Source: Micromonospora coerulea
GTDB lineage: Bacteria > Actinomycetota > Actinomycetes > Mycobacteriales > Micromonosporaceae
Assembly (NCBI RefSeq): GCF_016598485.1
Contig: NZ_JAEMUW010000019.1
Span: 1-64,000 of the forward strand
Length of the DNA: 64,000 nt
Direction: 5' to 3'
In this document: one piece after another, positions 7,119 to 14,439 of the stretch
Layout of the letters: each line of letters starts with the position of its first letter
How positions within the stretch are numbered: the stretch's first letter is position 1
Program-made: the position numbers and the translations under genes
Notes under the pieces: model-generated
What the model was told of the DNA's origin: nothing
The model's input: only the letters and a program-made list of their open reading frames with translations
Database searches by the model: none

Positions 7119-8056
7119 CGGTGCACCTGCTGAATCGGCTCGGGATAGCGGGCGCCGTTGACGGTGACGCGCAGCGTGTACAGGCTCGTGGCGGCGGTGA
7201 TGAACAGGTGGTTGCGTTTGGGTCCGCCGAAGGTGAGGTTGCTGACGGACTCGGGCAGCAGCAGCTTGCCGATGAGGGTGCCGTCGGGGTCGAAGCAGTG
7301 CACGCCGTCCCAGGCTGCGGCCCAGACCCGGCCGGCGTCGTCGAGTCGTAGGCCGTCGAAGCGTCCGAAGTCGCATTCGGCGAAGATCTTCCCGCCGGTC
7401 AGGGCGCCTTCGGCGGTGACGTCGAAGACGCGGATGTGACTGGGTTCCTGGCGGGTGTCGGCGATGTAGAGTCGCTGCTCATCGCGGGAAAAGGCAAGAC
7501 CGTTCGGCCGGCAGAAGTCGTCGGCGACCACTCGCAGGCCACCCGTGGCCGGGTCGAGGCGGAACACGTAGCAGGCGCCACCGAACTCGCTGTCGCCCTT
7601 GTTGCCCTCGTAGTCGCTGTGGATGCCGTAGATCGGATCGGTGAACCAGATCGTGCCGTCGGCGCGTACGACGACGTCGTTGGGGCTGTTGAGCCGCTTG
7701 CCGTGGTAGCGGTCGGCGAGCACGGTGATGGTGCCGTCGTGTTCGGTACGGGTGACCCGCCGGTTGCCCTGCTCGCAGGTGATGAGCCGGCCCTGGCGGT
7801 CGATGGTGTTGCCGTTGGCGTACCCGGAGCAGTGCCGGAACTCGCCGACGGCGCCGGTGGTTTCGTCCCAGCGCATGAGCCGGTCGTTGGGGATGTCGCT
7901 CCAGACGAGGTAGCGCCCGGCCGGGAAGTACACCGGGCCCTCCGACTTGCGTGAGCCGGTGTGCAGGCGTTCGACGACGTAGTCGCCGTCGCAGTAGCGG
8001 AAGCGCTCGTCGAATACCTGGAACTGGGCAGGGATGGTCTCAGCCGTCTCAGCCAC
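7115..8056 (-). CDS. SMP-30/gluconolactonase-family enzyme
   Basis: This protein of about 313 residues has the six-bladed propeller signature of the SMP-30/regucalcin family: an early SEGPVYFPAGRYLVWSDI segment carrying the first metal ligand Glu, LNSPNDVVVRADGTIWFTDP in the middle, and a later CRPNGLAFS plus ADTR. The family hydrolyses sugar lactones with a divalent metal. GTG 8056 is preferred because GGCGAGGAGAG lies just upstream, whereas longer starts lack a ribosome-binding site. It diverges from an Lrp-type regulator, its probable controller, and is followed by the nadE remnant. Confidence 0.82.
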   Translation of the reverse strand: MAETAETIPAQFQVFDERFRYCDGDYVVERLHTGSRKSEGPVYFPAGRYLVWSDIPNDRLMRWDETTGAVGEFRHCSGYANGNTIDRQGRLITCEQGNRRVTRTEHDGTITVLADRYHGKRLNSPNDVVVRADGTIWFTDPIYGIHSDYEGNKGDSEFGGACYVFRLDPATGGLRVVADDFCRPNGLAFSRDEQRLYIADTRQEPSHIRVFDVTAEGALTGGKIFAECDFGRFDGLRLDDAGRVWAAAWDGVHCFDPDGTLIGKLLLPESVSNLTFGGPKRNHLFITAATSLYTLRVTVNGARYPEPIQQVHR

Positions 8057-8123
8057 CGAACTCTCCTCGCCTTGGCATGACGTTCGGTAAAAGATCCTCT
8101 CTGTAAAACCTGATATGGTCAAC

Positions 8124-8139
8124 ATCGGAGCTAACCGAT
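8124..8139. promoter_or_regulatory. Candidate Lrp-type operator in divergent region
   Basis: ATCGG-AGCTAA-CCGAT is a perfect 5-bp inverted repeat with an AT-rich centre, placed 18 bases before the Lrp-type gene and between it and the divergent SMP-30 gene. This is the expected place for an autoregulatory site. Two GTAAAA-type runs lie nearby. Confidence 0.35.
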
Positions 8140-8157
8140 TCACATATTGGAGCGCAG

Positions 8158-8616
8158 ATGGACAGCATCGACCGAGCCTTGCTGGCGCAGCTGCAGGTCG
8201 ACGCCACGCAGTCGTACGTGTCCCTGGGTCAGGCGGTCGGGCTGTCGGCGGGGTCGGCCCATGAGCGGGTGCGCAAGCTGCGCGAGCGCGGTGTCATCCG
8301 GCGTACGGCCGTCGACGTCGATCCAGCCGCGGCCGGCCGCGGCGTGCTGTCCTACGTCATGCTGCAGGGAAGCGTCTGGATGGGCGACCCGCCGACCCGC
8401 GACGCGCTGGCGGACATCCCTGAGATCCAGGAGGCGCACATCATCGCCGGGTCGGCGTCGTTGCTGGTGAAGATCCGTACCTCGACCACCGAGGAGCTGC
8501 AGGCGGTGCTGCGACGAGTCTTCGCCGTCGACGGCGTCACCGGCACCCAGACCATCGTCGTACTGGAGACCTTCTTCGAACGGCCCATGTACCTCGGCGG
8601 CAACGGTTCCAGCTGA
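8158..8616 (+). CDS. Lrp/AsnC-family transcriptional regulator
   Basis: This 152-residue protein has the standard Lrp layout. An N-terminal helix-turn-helix spans about residues 5-55 (MDSIDRALLAQL, then LSAGSAHERVRKLRERGVI), followed by the RAM effector-binding domain with an EAHIIAGSASLLVKI strand. It is divergently arranged from the SMP-30 enzyme, suggesting it controls that gene and itself. The effector cannot be read; amino acids or related small molecules are usual. Confidence 0.9.
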   Translation: MDSIDRALLAQLQVDATQSYVSLGQAVGLSAGSAHERVRKLRERGVIRRTAVDVDPAAAGRGVLSYVMLQGSVWMGDPPTRDALADIPEIQEAHIIAGSASLLVKIRTSTTEELQAVLRRVFAVDGVTGTQTIVVLETFFERPMYLGGNGSS

Positions 8617-8843
8617 CCCCGCCTCGGGCGGCGACGTCCGATCCGTCTCGGTGGGCGACCACCTGCTCGCCGATCACGCGCCGCCGAACCGCCGCAACGA
8701 TCGATGCCGGCTGTGGCTGGCCGCGGATCCGCCTGCGGGTGTATCGGCGGGGTCGATCGACACCGCGCCCTCGTCACCTGAACTGCCAAGAATTCAGTGG
8801 CCGGACCATCTCGTGCTCTTGTCGCTCGGTCCGAGGCGTCTGG

Positions 8844-9389
8844 TCAGGTTCCCGCCCGGCGAGCGGCGTGCAGGATGGCGGCCAGCTCGTGCGCGCGTGG
8901 GCCGCGTGCGGTGAGTACAGCCTTGGCATGGTCGCTGGCGTTGCTCGCGGCGAACTGCAGGGCCGCGATGTCGGACAGCGCGAGTCCCAGGTACAGGCGC
9001 CGTTCGAAGGTCGTTTCGACCAGGGTGCCTTCGGCGTCGATGCCCCAGGAGTGCTGGCGCCAGAGGCCATCGTCGGACAGGGCATACCCGGTCCCGATCG
9101 CAGCCACCGTCCCGTCGATCCAGAGGATGGCCGCGTTGGCGTGGCAGCCGTTGTCTGCGCCCTGCAGCAGCCGGAAGGCCGGTCCTTGTGGCTGGGCACC
9201 GGTGAGGAGTTGATCGAGGTCGGCGTCAGGCTGCATTGGCGGGACGACCAGGTTGCCGCCGTGGGTGAGCAGACGACGGCACCAGCGGCTCCACCGCTGC
9301 CGGAAGTCGTCATCCACGTCTGCGTAGTCAGCGACGCGGCTGCGGTAGAGCGCCAGCAGTCGGCCGTGTTCCTCATCGGCCAATGACAT
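8844..9389 (-). CDS. Conserved-looking hypothetical protein
   Basis: This 181-residue soluble protein has no recognised family. Two short stretches look conserved in type, DNGCHANAAILW in the middle and DGLWRQHSWG followed by LVETTFERR. They place a Cys, a His and a Glu in an order reminiscent of papain-like or transglutaminase-like folds, but this is only a visual impression. No signal peptide or membrane segment is seen. The flanking 227 bases on the 3' side contain nothing recognised. It diverges from a methyltransferase gene. Confidence 0.65.
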   Translation of the reverse strand: MSLADEEHGRLLALYRSRVADYADVDDDFRQRWSRWCRRLLTHGGNLVVPPMQPDADLDQLLTGAQPQGPAFRLLQGADNGCHANAAILWIDGTVAAIGTGYALSDDGLWRQHSWGIDAEGTLVETTFERRLYLGLALSDIAALQFAASNASDHAKAVLTARGPRAHELAAILHAARRAGT

Positions 9390-9507
9390 CGGGACGAAGG
9401 ATAGCGGTCAGGTCGTCTCAACGATCCTGGCCGGCCGGCCTGAGAGTGCCGGAATCCGTCGGGTGCGCTTCGCTCACCGGCACCCCGTCCGCGCGTATGT
9501 TTCCGGC

Positions 9508-10296
9508 ATGACGCAGTGGGTGGACGGTGCGGCATACGAGGCGTACGTGGGTCGGTGGAGCCGGCTCGTCGCGGCGGAGTTCCTGCGGCGGCTCGACCTG
9601 CCGACCGGGCTGCGCTGGCTCGACGTGGGCTGCGGCACCGGCGCGCTGACCTCGACGGTCCTCACCGCCGCGAAGCCCCGTCAGGTCACCGGCGTGGACC
9701 CGTCCGAGGGCTTCGTGGCGCACGGCCGCACCCGGCTCACCGACCCGCGAGCCGCTTTCGAGGTGGGGGACGCCCGGGCGCTGCCCCTGCCCGACCGCGC
9801 CGTCGACGTGGTCGTTAGCGGGCTGGCGCTGAACTTCGTGCCCGACCCGCCCCGGGCGGTGGCGGAGTTCGCCCGGGTTGCCGTGCCGGGCGGGGTGGTC
9901 GCCGCGTACGTCTGGGACTACGCCGAGGGCATGGCGATGATGCGCCACTTCTGGGACGCGGCCGTCGAGCTCGACCCGGCGGCGGCCGAGCGGGACGAGG
10001 GCCGCCGCTTCTCGTTGTGCCGGCCCGACCCGTTGCGTGCGCTGTGGAGTGACGCCGGGCTGATGGAGGCGTCGGTCGAGGCGATCGAGGTGCCGACGGT
10101 CTTCACCGACTTCGACGACTACTGGAGGCCGTTCCTCGGCGGGCAGGGCGCCGCACCGGGCTACGTCGCTTCGCTGGACGAGCGGCATCGGGCCGAGCTG
10201 CGTGACCTGCTGTCCACGCGGATTCCCACCGGCCCGGACGGCTCGATCCGGCTCACCGCCAAGGCCTGGGCCGTGCGCGGGTCAGCGCCGGTGTGA
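9508..10296 (+). CDS. Class I SAM-dependent methyltransferase
   Basis: This 262-residue protein carries the Rossmann-fold motif I LDVGCGTGALT near residue 35, the motif II acidic residue in VTGVDPSEG, and a motif III-like region with LPLPDRAVDVVVSGLAL. This is the Methyltransf_11/25 layout. ATG 9508 is chosen because the protein then begins close to motif I, as is typical. Substrate is unknown. It diverges from a hypothetical protein gene and converges with another. Confidence 0.85.
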   Translation: MTQWVDGAAYEAYVGRWSRLVAAEFLRRLDLPTGLRWLDVGCGTGALTSTVLTAAKPRQVTGVDPSEGFVAHGRTRLTDPRAAFEVGDARALPLPDRAVDVVVSGLALNFVPDPPRAVAEFARVAVPGGVVAAYVWDYAEGMAMMRHFWDAAVELDPAAAERDEGRRFSLCRPDPLRALWSDAGLMEASVEAIEVPTVFTDFDDYWRPFLGGQGAAPGYVASLDERHRAELRDLLSTRIPTGPDGSIRLTAKAWAVRGSAPV

Positions 10297-10328
10297 GGCA
10301 GCCGGGCCGGGTGCCGCCAGCCCGCCGC

Positions 10329-10985
10329 TCACGACGGAAAACCGATCGCGGCGACATCGTCGGCGAGGTCCTCGACGGTCAGGTCGGGGTTCAGGCGTCG
10401 CACCACGTCATCGGTGAGCGGCCGCAGCGCGAAGACCGCGCCGAGGGCGGAATCGTCCACGCTGGTCTCGTAGTAGTCCTCCGCGAAGCGGTGATACGCC
10501 AGCGGCGTGGGGTCGACCAGCACCTCGAACAGCCAGTCGGCGCCGTCGGGGTCGGCGCCGTCAGGGAAGTCGATGTCGCCGGCGTGCCACCGGTCGTCGT
10601 CGCGCTGGCGCCACAGGCACACCGTCGCCTCCAAGCCGCCCGCGAAGCTGAACGCCGGCTCGTGAACCTGCGCCGAGAACACCTCCGGCACGGTGTCGAC
10701 CAGGCCGGGCCACGGTTCGTCGTCGTTGCCAGCCGGGCTCATCGGCGACTCGTGATCGAACGCCCGGATGAACACCCCGGCGGACGTGAACACGACCGAC
10801 CAGGCGTCACCCGAGCCGTTCCGCATCGATGCCATCTCCTCGCCCGGGCCCCAGCCGGTGTCGAAGGAGTAGTAGCGCGACTCCCAGTCCGGGCTCATGA
10901 TCGAGTCCAGCACCGCCAGCGCGCGGCACCGGTCCCGAAGCGTCGCGATGTCGGGCAGGGACGCGGCTACGGCATGGGCGGTCAC
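10329..10985 (-). CDS. Hypothetical acidic protein
   Basis: This soluble, acidic protein of about 218 residues is rich in Asp, Trp and aromatic residues (for example ESRYYSFDTGWGPGEEMASM). No family is recognised. The first in-frame GTG is preceded by GGATGGGG at acceptable spacing, and homology-like composition begins there. It has no signal peptide or membrane segment. Its 3' end converges on the methyltransferase gene, and it diverges from a small membrane protein gene across a 130-base region holding an inverted repeat. Confidence 0.65.
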   Translation of the reverse strand: MTAHAVAASLPDIATLRDRCRALAVLDSIMSPDWESRYYSFDTGWGPGEEMASMRNGSGDAWSVVFTSAGVFIRAFDHESPMSPAGNDDEPWPGLVDTVPEVFSAQVHEPAFSFAGGLEATVCLWRQRDDDRWHAGDIDFPDGADPDGADWLFEVLVDPTPLAYHRFAEDYYETSVDDSALGAVFALRPLTDDVVRRLNPDLTVEDLADDVAAIGFPS

Positions 10986-11066
10986 GACCCCATCCAACCC
11001 GACGTGCTTCTCGGGAGGTGTCGGTGGTGCCGACCGGTGATCGGCGGCCGCCGGCTGCGCGGATCC

Positions 11067-11082
11067 TGAGTAGGTGTACTCA
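11067..11082. promoter_or_regulatory. Inverted repeat in divergent promoter region
   Basis: TGAGTA-GGTG-TACTCA is a perfect 6-bp inverted repeat with a 4-base spacer located 35 bases before the membrane-protein start, between two divergent genes. It may be an operator; the binding protein is not identified. Confidence 0.35.
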
Positions 11083-11117
11083 TCCCCGGCCGGCCCGACG
11101 AGCGAAAGGATCGGCCC

Positions 11118-11513
11118 GTGACCACGATGACCCGGAAACGTACGGCGCTCGGCGGCCTGATGCTCGCGGCGGCGACCTTCGGCACCTGGTGGGCCTGGCT
11201 GGGCTGGGACACCGGGTACACGGTCGACCCCGAGACCGGCGCGACCACCGGTCCGTACGCCGCGTGGCAGGTGGCCGGCTGCGTCCTCACCCTCGCCCTG
11301 CTCGCCGCCGTCGGCGGCTGGCTGCTCGACCCCTGGGTGGTGGTGCCGGTCATGACGGTCGCGTTCACCGTCGCCTGGGCGGCGCACGCCGCGTCGACCG
11401 ACGACACCGGGCTCTGGGCGGTGGGCGCGGTCCTGGTCCTCGTCGGGACGGCCGCCGGGACCGCCGTGGTGAGTGTCGGCGCCCGGCTCCTCCGGCGTCG
11501 CCGTACGGGATAG
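11118..11513 (+). CDS. Small integral membrane protein, function unknown
   Basis: This 131-residue protein has four hydrophobic helices (about 10-28, 50-70, 75-95 and 100-122) and a basic C terminus RRRRTG that would lie in the cytoplasm. GTG at 11118 follows GAAAGGA. No family motif is recognised. It stands alone between a hypothetical gene and a degenerate region. Confidence 0.65.
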   Translation: MTTMTRKRTALGGLMLAAATFGTWWAWLGWDTGYTVDPETGATTGPYAAWQVAGCVLTLALLAAVGGWLLDPWVVVPVMTVAFTVAWAAHAASTDDTGLWAVGAVLVLVGTAAGTAVVSVGARLLRRRRTG

Positions 11514-11518
11514 TCCAT

Positions 11519-11734
11519 TCGGCGGCCGTGCACGGCCTCGCGGCGAGCACCAAACGGCGTTCGCCATGGCTGATCATGGGCGACTGGCCGGCCGAACAGG
11601 TGCTTCAGGCGGTCGGCGTGCGGATCCCGGGGCCGGACGGCGACGGCGGGCGGATCGCTGACATCACCGTCTGGCGCAAGCCACCGTCCCGTGGCGCTGC
11701 AGACCGCTCCGGCCGACCACGTCGAGTGAGCTGA
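11519..11734 (+). pseudogene. Probable Uma2-family (DUF820) nuclease remnant
   Basis: The frame contains VGVRIPGPDGDGGRIADITVWR, which resembles the pattern of actinobacterial Uma2 endonuclease-like proteins, where a strand of this type carries the conserved Asp of the PD-(D/E)XK core. Only about 70 residues remain, there is no plausible start, and the upstream half is missing. It is best read as a decayed fragment. Its position just upstream of the heme oxygenase and the nuclease/ATPase cassette marks this stretch as variable. Confidence 0.45.
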
Positions 11735-11876
11735 GCGGTCGCTCCCCAGCCCGCGTCGGCCGATCGCAGCAGCGGCCGGTACGCCTCGCGCCCGATCTGC
11801 CTGGCGCGATCGTCGCCTCGATCCTTCCCCGCCCGTGCTCGGCGGGCCCGCAAAGCAGGCCGGGCATACTTGCCCG

Positions 11877-12524
11877 ATGTCCGAGCAGGCCCGACCCGCC
11901 CGACCGGAACCGGCCCCGCCGATGCTGGCCGCGCTACGCGCCGGCACCCGGGAGCACCATCTCGCCCTGGAGCGCGAGTGGAACATCCCCGGGCGCATCC
12001 GGTCCCGGGCCGACCTGTCCGCCGTGCTGTCCGCGATGCTCGCCTCCTGGGCTCCCCTGGAACGCCGGCTCGCCGCCGTCGACTGGACGGGCCTGCGGCT
12101 CGACCCCCGGCTCGGCGAGGCGGCGGACCTGATCCGGGCCGACTTGGCGGCCCTGCCGCCGCACCCGCACAGGGCGGGGACGGCACCGGCGGACGCCGAC
12201 GTGCCCGCGTTCGACAGCCTGGCCCGCGCCGCCGGCGGCCGGTACGTCCTGCTCGGCAGCGCCCTCGGCGGGCGGGTCATCGCCCCGACCGTGGAGCGCC
12301 GACTGGACCTGCCCGAGGGGGTGGCGACCGGGTTCTTCCGCCGCCGCGGCATGGCGCCCGGGCGTGACTGGCGCGACTTCCGGATCGCGGTGGCCGCTCG
12401 GAACTGGTCCGCGGCGGAGCTGGCGCAGGCGACCGCCGCCGCCCGGGAGACCTTCGCGTTCGTCGACCGGGCCGCCGCGCCGTTCCTCGCCGACAATCTC
12501 GGGCCGTCGAGGCGAGTCGGGTAG
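11877..12524 (+). CDS. Biliverdin-producing heme oxygenase family protein
   Basis: This 215-residue helical protein resembles bacterial heme oxygenases. The proximal-helix pattern LRAGTREHHLALE lies near the N terminus and supplies the candidate heme-ligand His, and a distal-helix YVLLGSALGGRVI segment carries the flexible glycines that line the heme pocket. The family opens heme to biliverdin, CO and Fe2+. ATG 11877 gives a short, Pro-rich leader; a later Met at 11910 is possible. No phytochrome gene is adjacent, so iron scavenging or heme turnover is as likely as chromophore supply. Confidence 0.72.
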   Translation: MSEQARPARPEPAPPMLAALRAGTREHHLALEREWNIPGRIRSRADLSAVLSAMLASWAPLERRLAAVDWTGLRLDPRLGEAADLIRADLAALPPHPHRAGTAPADADVPAFDSLARAAGGRYVLLGSALGGRVIAPTVERRLDLPEGVATGFFRRRGMAPGRDWRDFRIAVAARNWSAAELAQATAAARETFAFVDRAAAPFLADNLGPSRRVG

Positions 12525-12558
12525 ACGACAGCGGCCGACGGCTGACCGGCGCCGACGG

Positions 12559-12564
12559 TAGGGT
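12559..12564 (+). promoter_or_regulatory. -10 box of the nuclease/ATPase cassette
   Basis: TAGGGT fits the actinobacterial TANNNT -10 consensus and lies 30 bases before the first ATG, with GGGGGAGGA as ribosome-binding site between. No clear -35 is seen. Confidence 0.45.
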
Positions 12565-12593
12565 CCGCATTCCGTGTACCTGGGGGAGGACAC

Positions 12594-13751
12594 ATGGCGG
12601 GAGCGGGTGCTGTGCATCCGCCCGTGGGCCGTCCGGCCGGGCCGATCGCCGGCGCAGCCGCGGCGGAGTGGTGGGCGATCCCGCCGCGGCACCAGGTCAG
12701 TCATCTGTGCGGCGTCGACCCGGAGTTGCTGGCCGTGGCGGTGGACCCGTTGCCGCCTGCCGCGCCGGTGATCGTCCGCTACCGTCCGCACCGCGCCGTC
12801 CCCCTCGCCGGGCAGGTGGCCGCCGTCCTCGACGAGCTGGACTCGGTCGCCGTCGCGCTCTTCCCCCGGTGGCTGCCCGGCGCGGAACGGCTGGACGGGC
12901 CGGGAGAGCTCGGCGTGGCGGCGGTGCGCGCGCTCGCCCGCGAGGTGGCCGCCCGGTCGGCGCACTTCGGGCCGTTCCTGGCGGCGCTGGCCGAACGGGG
13001 TCTGGCCCGGGCCGCCGGCCGTCCGTCCCGGCCACCCGGCGGGTGGCCGGCCTTCCCGACGCAGGTACGCGCCGCGGGACTGATCCGGGTCCTCCAGGCG
13101 GCGTACGGGCGGGACTCCTGCGTGCTGCTGATCGACGTGCCGGACGATCTCGGCCCGTCCGACGAGCGCATCCTGGCGGGGACGGCCGAGTGGCTGATGG
13201 CGCACGGTCGCATCACGGTCTGGCTCGCCGGTCCGCCGCTGCGGGTCGTGGACCGGGTCCGGTCGGTGTCGATCTCCCTGCCGGACCGCCTCACCCGGCT
13301 CGCCCGGGACGCCGGCCGTACCGCCGCCGCCATCGAGCCGGCGCCGGGCCTGACGTGTCCGCCGCTGTCCGGACTGCCCCGCGCGGACAGCCCCGCCGAG
13401 CGGGCCCTCGAACGGGCGCTCGCACCACATGACTGGGCCCGCCAGCGGCGCTGGAACCACACCTACGACTGGCACCTCCTCGGCCGGCCCTACCGGCTGG
13501 ACCTCTACTGGCCCGACGCCGGTCTTGCGGTGGAGGTCGACGGCCCGGAGCATCGGGGCCGGATCAGGTTCGCCGACGACCGGCGGCGGGACGTGCAACT
13601 ACAGCTCCTCGGCCTGGACGTACTCCGGTTCACCAACGAGCAGGTGCTCACGGACGTCCAGACGGTGGTGGAGAAGATCCGGCAGCTGCTGGTCCGGCGA
13701 CGCGCGGAACGTGAGGCACCGACAGAGATGAGACGCCATGTCGAGCAGTGA
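12594..13751 (+). CDS. DUF559-type (Vsr-like PD-(D/E)XK) nuclease, cassette gene 1
   Basis: This is a 385-residue protein with two parts. The C-terminal 110 residues match the DUF559/Vsr-like nuclease fold: YRLDLYWP supplies Asp303, AVEVDG supplies Glu314 and Asp316, and a following RRRDVQLQLLGLDVLRFT is the conserved tail helix and strand. The N-terminal 270 residues are not recognised; they look alpha/beta, with a hydrophobic strand CVLLIDVPDD. ATG 12594 follows GGGGGAGG. The gene overlaps the next by 14 bases, and a -10 box precedes it. The ATPase partner downstream suggests the nuclease is a regulated effector; that is inference. Confidence 0.8.
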   Translation: MAGAGAVHPPVGRPAGPIAGAAAAEWWAIPPRHQVSHLCGVDPELLAVAVDPLPPAAPVIVRYRPHRAVPLAGQVAAVLDELDSVAVALFPRWLPGAERLDGPGELGVAAVRALAREVAARSAHFGPFLAALAERGLARAAGRPSRPPGGWPAFPTQVRAAGLIRVLQAAYGRDSCVLLIDVPDDLGPSDERILAGTAEWLMAHGRITVWLAGPPLRVVDRVRSVSISLPDRLTRLARDAGRTAAAIEPAPGLTCPPLSGLPRADSPAERALERALAPHDWARQRRWNHTYDWHLLGRPYRLDLYWPDAGLAVEVDGPEHRGRIRFADDRRRDVQLQLLGLDVLRFTNEQVLTDVQTVVEKIRQLLVRRRAEREAPTEMRRHVEQ

Positions 13752-14439
13752 GGGCATCCCGAGCCTGACCCCCAACCAGATCAACGCCCTGGTGGTGCTG
13801 ATGGTCGAGGCGCGGGAGCTCACCAACAGCGAGTTGCGCGACCTGGCCGGGTTCGCGCTCACCGGCAGCGACAACGCGGCCCTGGTGAAGCACGGGCTGG
13901 TGGAGACCGACCGGTCCCACCGCCCGTTCTCCCACCAGCTCAGCGAGGAGGGCTGGGCGGTCGTCCGCCGCCTGCATACCGTGCCGCCTCCGAAGCGCGG
14001 CGGTTCGGCGAGCCGCTCCCTGTTCACCCTGCTGGCGAGTCTGCACCGGTCGCTGGACCGGCAGGGGATCAGTCACGCGGACTTCTTCACCGGCACCGCC
14101 GTGGCGCCGACCTCCGCCGAGTCGCCGACCTCGGCGGCGCCGCCGGTCTCCGGTGACGCCGTCGACACCCCGGCCGCCGACCCCGAGGCGCTGATCCGCG
14201 CGGCGTACCGGGAGTTGGCGGCCGCCCCGGGCGACTGGGTCGGGCTGGCGGATCTCCGGGATCGCCTCGCCGGCCAGGAGCGTGCCAGTGTGGACGCGGC
14301 GCTGCGGTCGCTGGTCCGGCGGGAGGGTGTGCGGATCATCCCGGTCGCCAACACCAAGTCGTTGACCCCTCGCGACCGGGCGGCGGCGGTCCGCATCGGC
14401 GACGAGGACAACCACGCCCTGTCGATCGGTCCGGCATGA
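13738..14439 (+). CDS. Winged-helix-like protein, cassette gene 2
   Basis: This 233-residue protein has no clear family. Residues 10-75 (INALVVLMVEARELTNSELRDLAG, then LVKHGLVETDR and LSEEGWAVVRRL) look like a winged helix-turn-helix. A Pro/Ala/Thr-rich linker around residues 120-145 leads to a second helical or winged domain (LADLRDRLAGQERASVDAALRSLVRREGVRI). Two winged domains joined by a linker fit a DNA-binding or adaptor role. It overlaps the nuclease gene by 14 bases and the ATPase gene by 4 bases, so the three are translated together. It could be a regulator or a structural subunit. Confidence 0.72.
   Translation: MSSSEGIPSLTPNQINALVVLMVEARELTNSELRDLAGFALTGSDNAALVKHGLVETDRSHRPFSHQLSEEGWAVVRRLHTVPPPKRGGSASRSLFTLLASLHRSLDRQGISHADFFTGTAVAPTSAESPTSAAPPVSGDAVDTPAADPEALIRAAYRELAAAPGDWVGLADLRDRLAGQERASVDAALRSLVRREGVRIIPVANTKSLTPRDRAAAVRIGDEDNHALSIGPA

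Noticed and set aside
6928..7161. Plus-strand frame of 77 codons after the DoxX gene
   Set aside because: The opposite strand shows convincing NadE-like sequence, and the plus frame has no ribosome-binding site.
10982..12595. Long open frame on the minus strand (537 codons)
   Set aside because: It is opposite the heme oxygenase and membrane-protein genes, is Arg/Ser/Pro-rich without family motifs, and is explained by high-GC antisense frames.
11934..13598. Minus-strand frame of 554 codons opposite the nuclease gene
   Set aside because: Low-complexity Arg/Gly/Pro composition and no start signals; the plus strand has a clear DUF559 domain.
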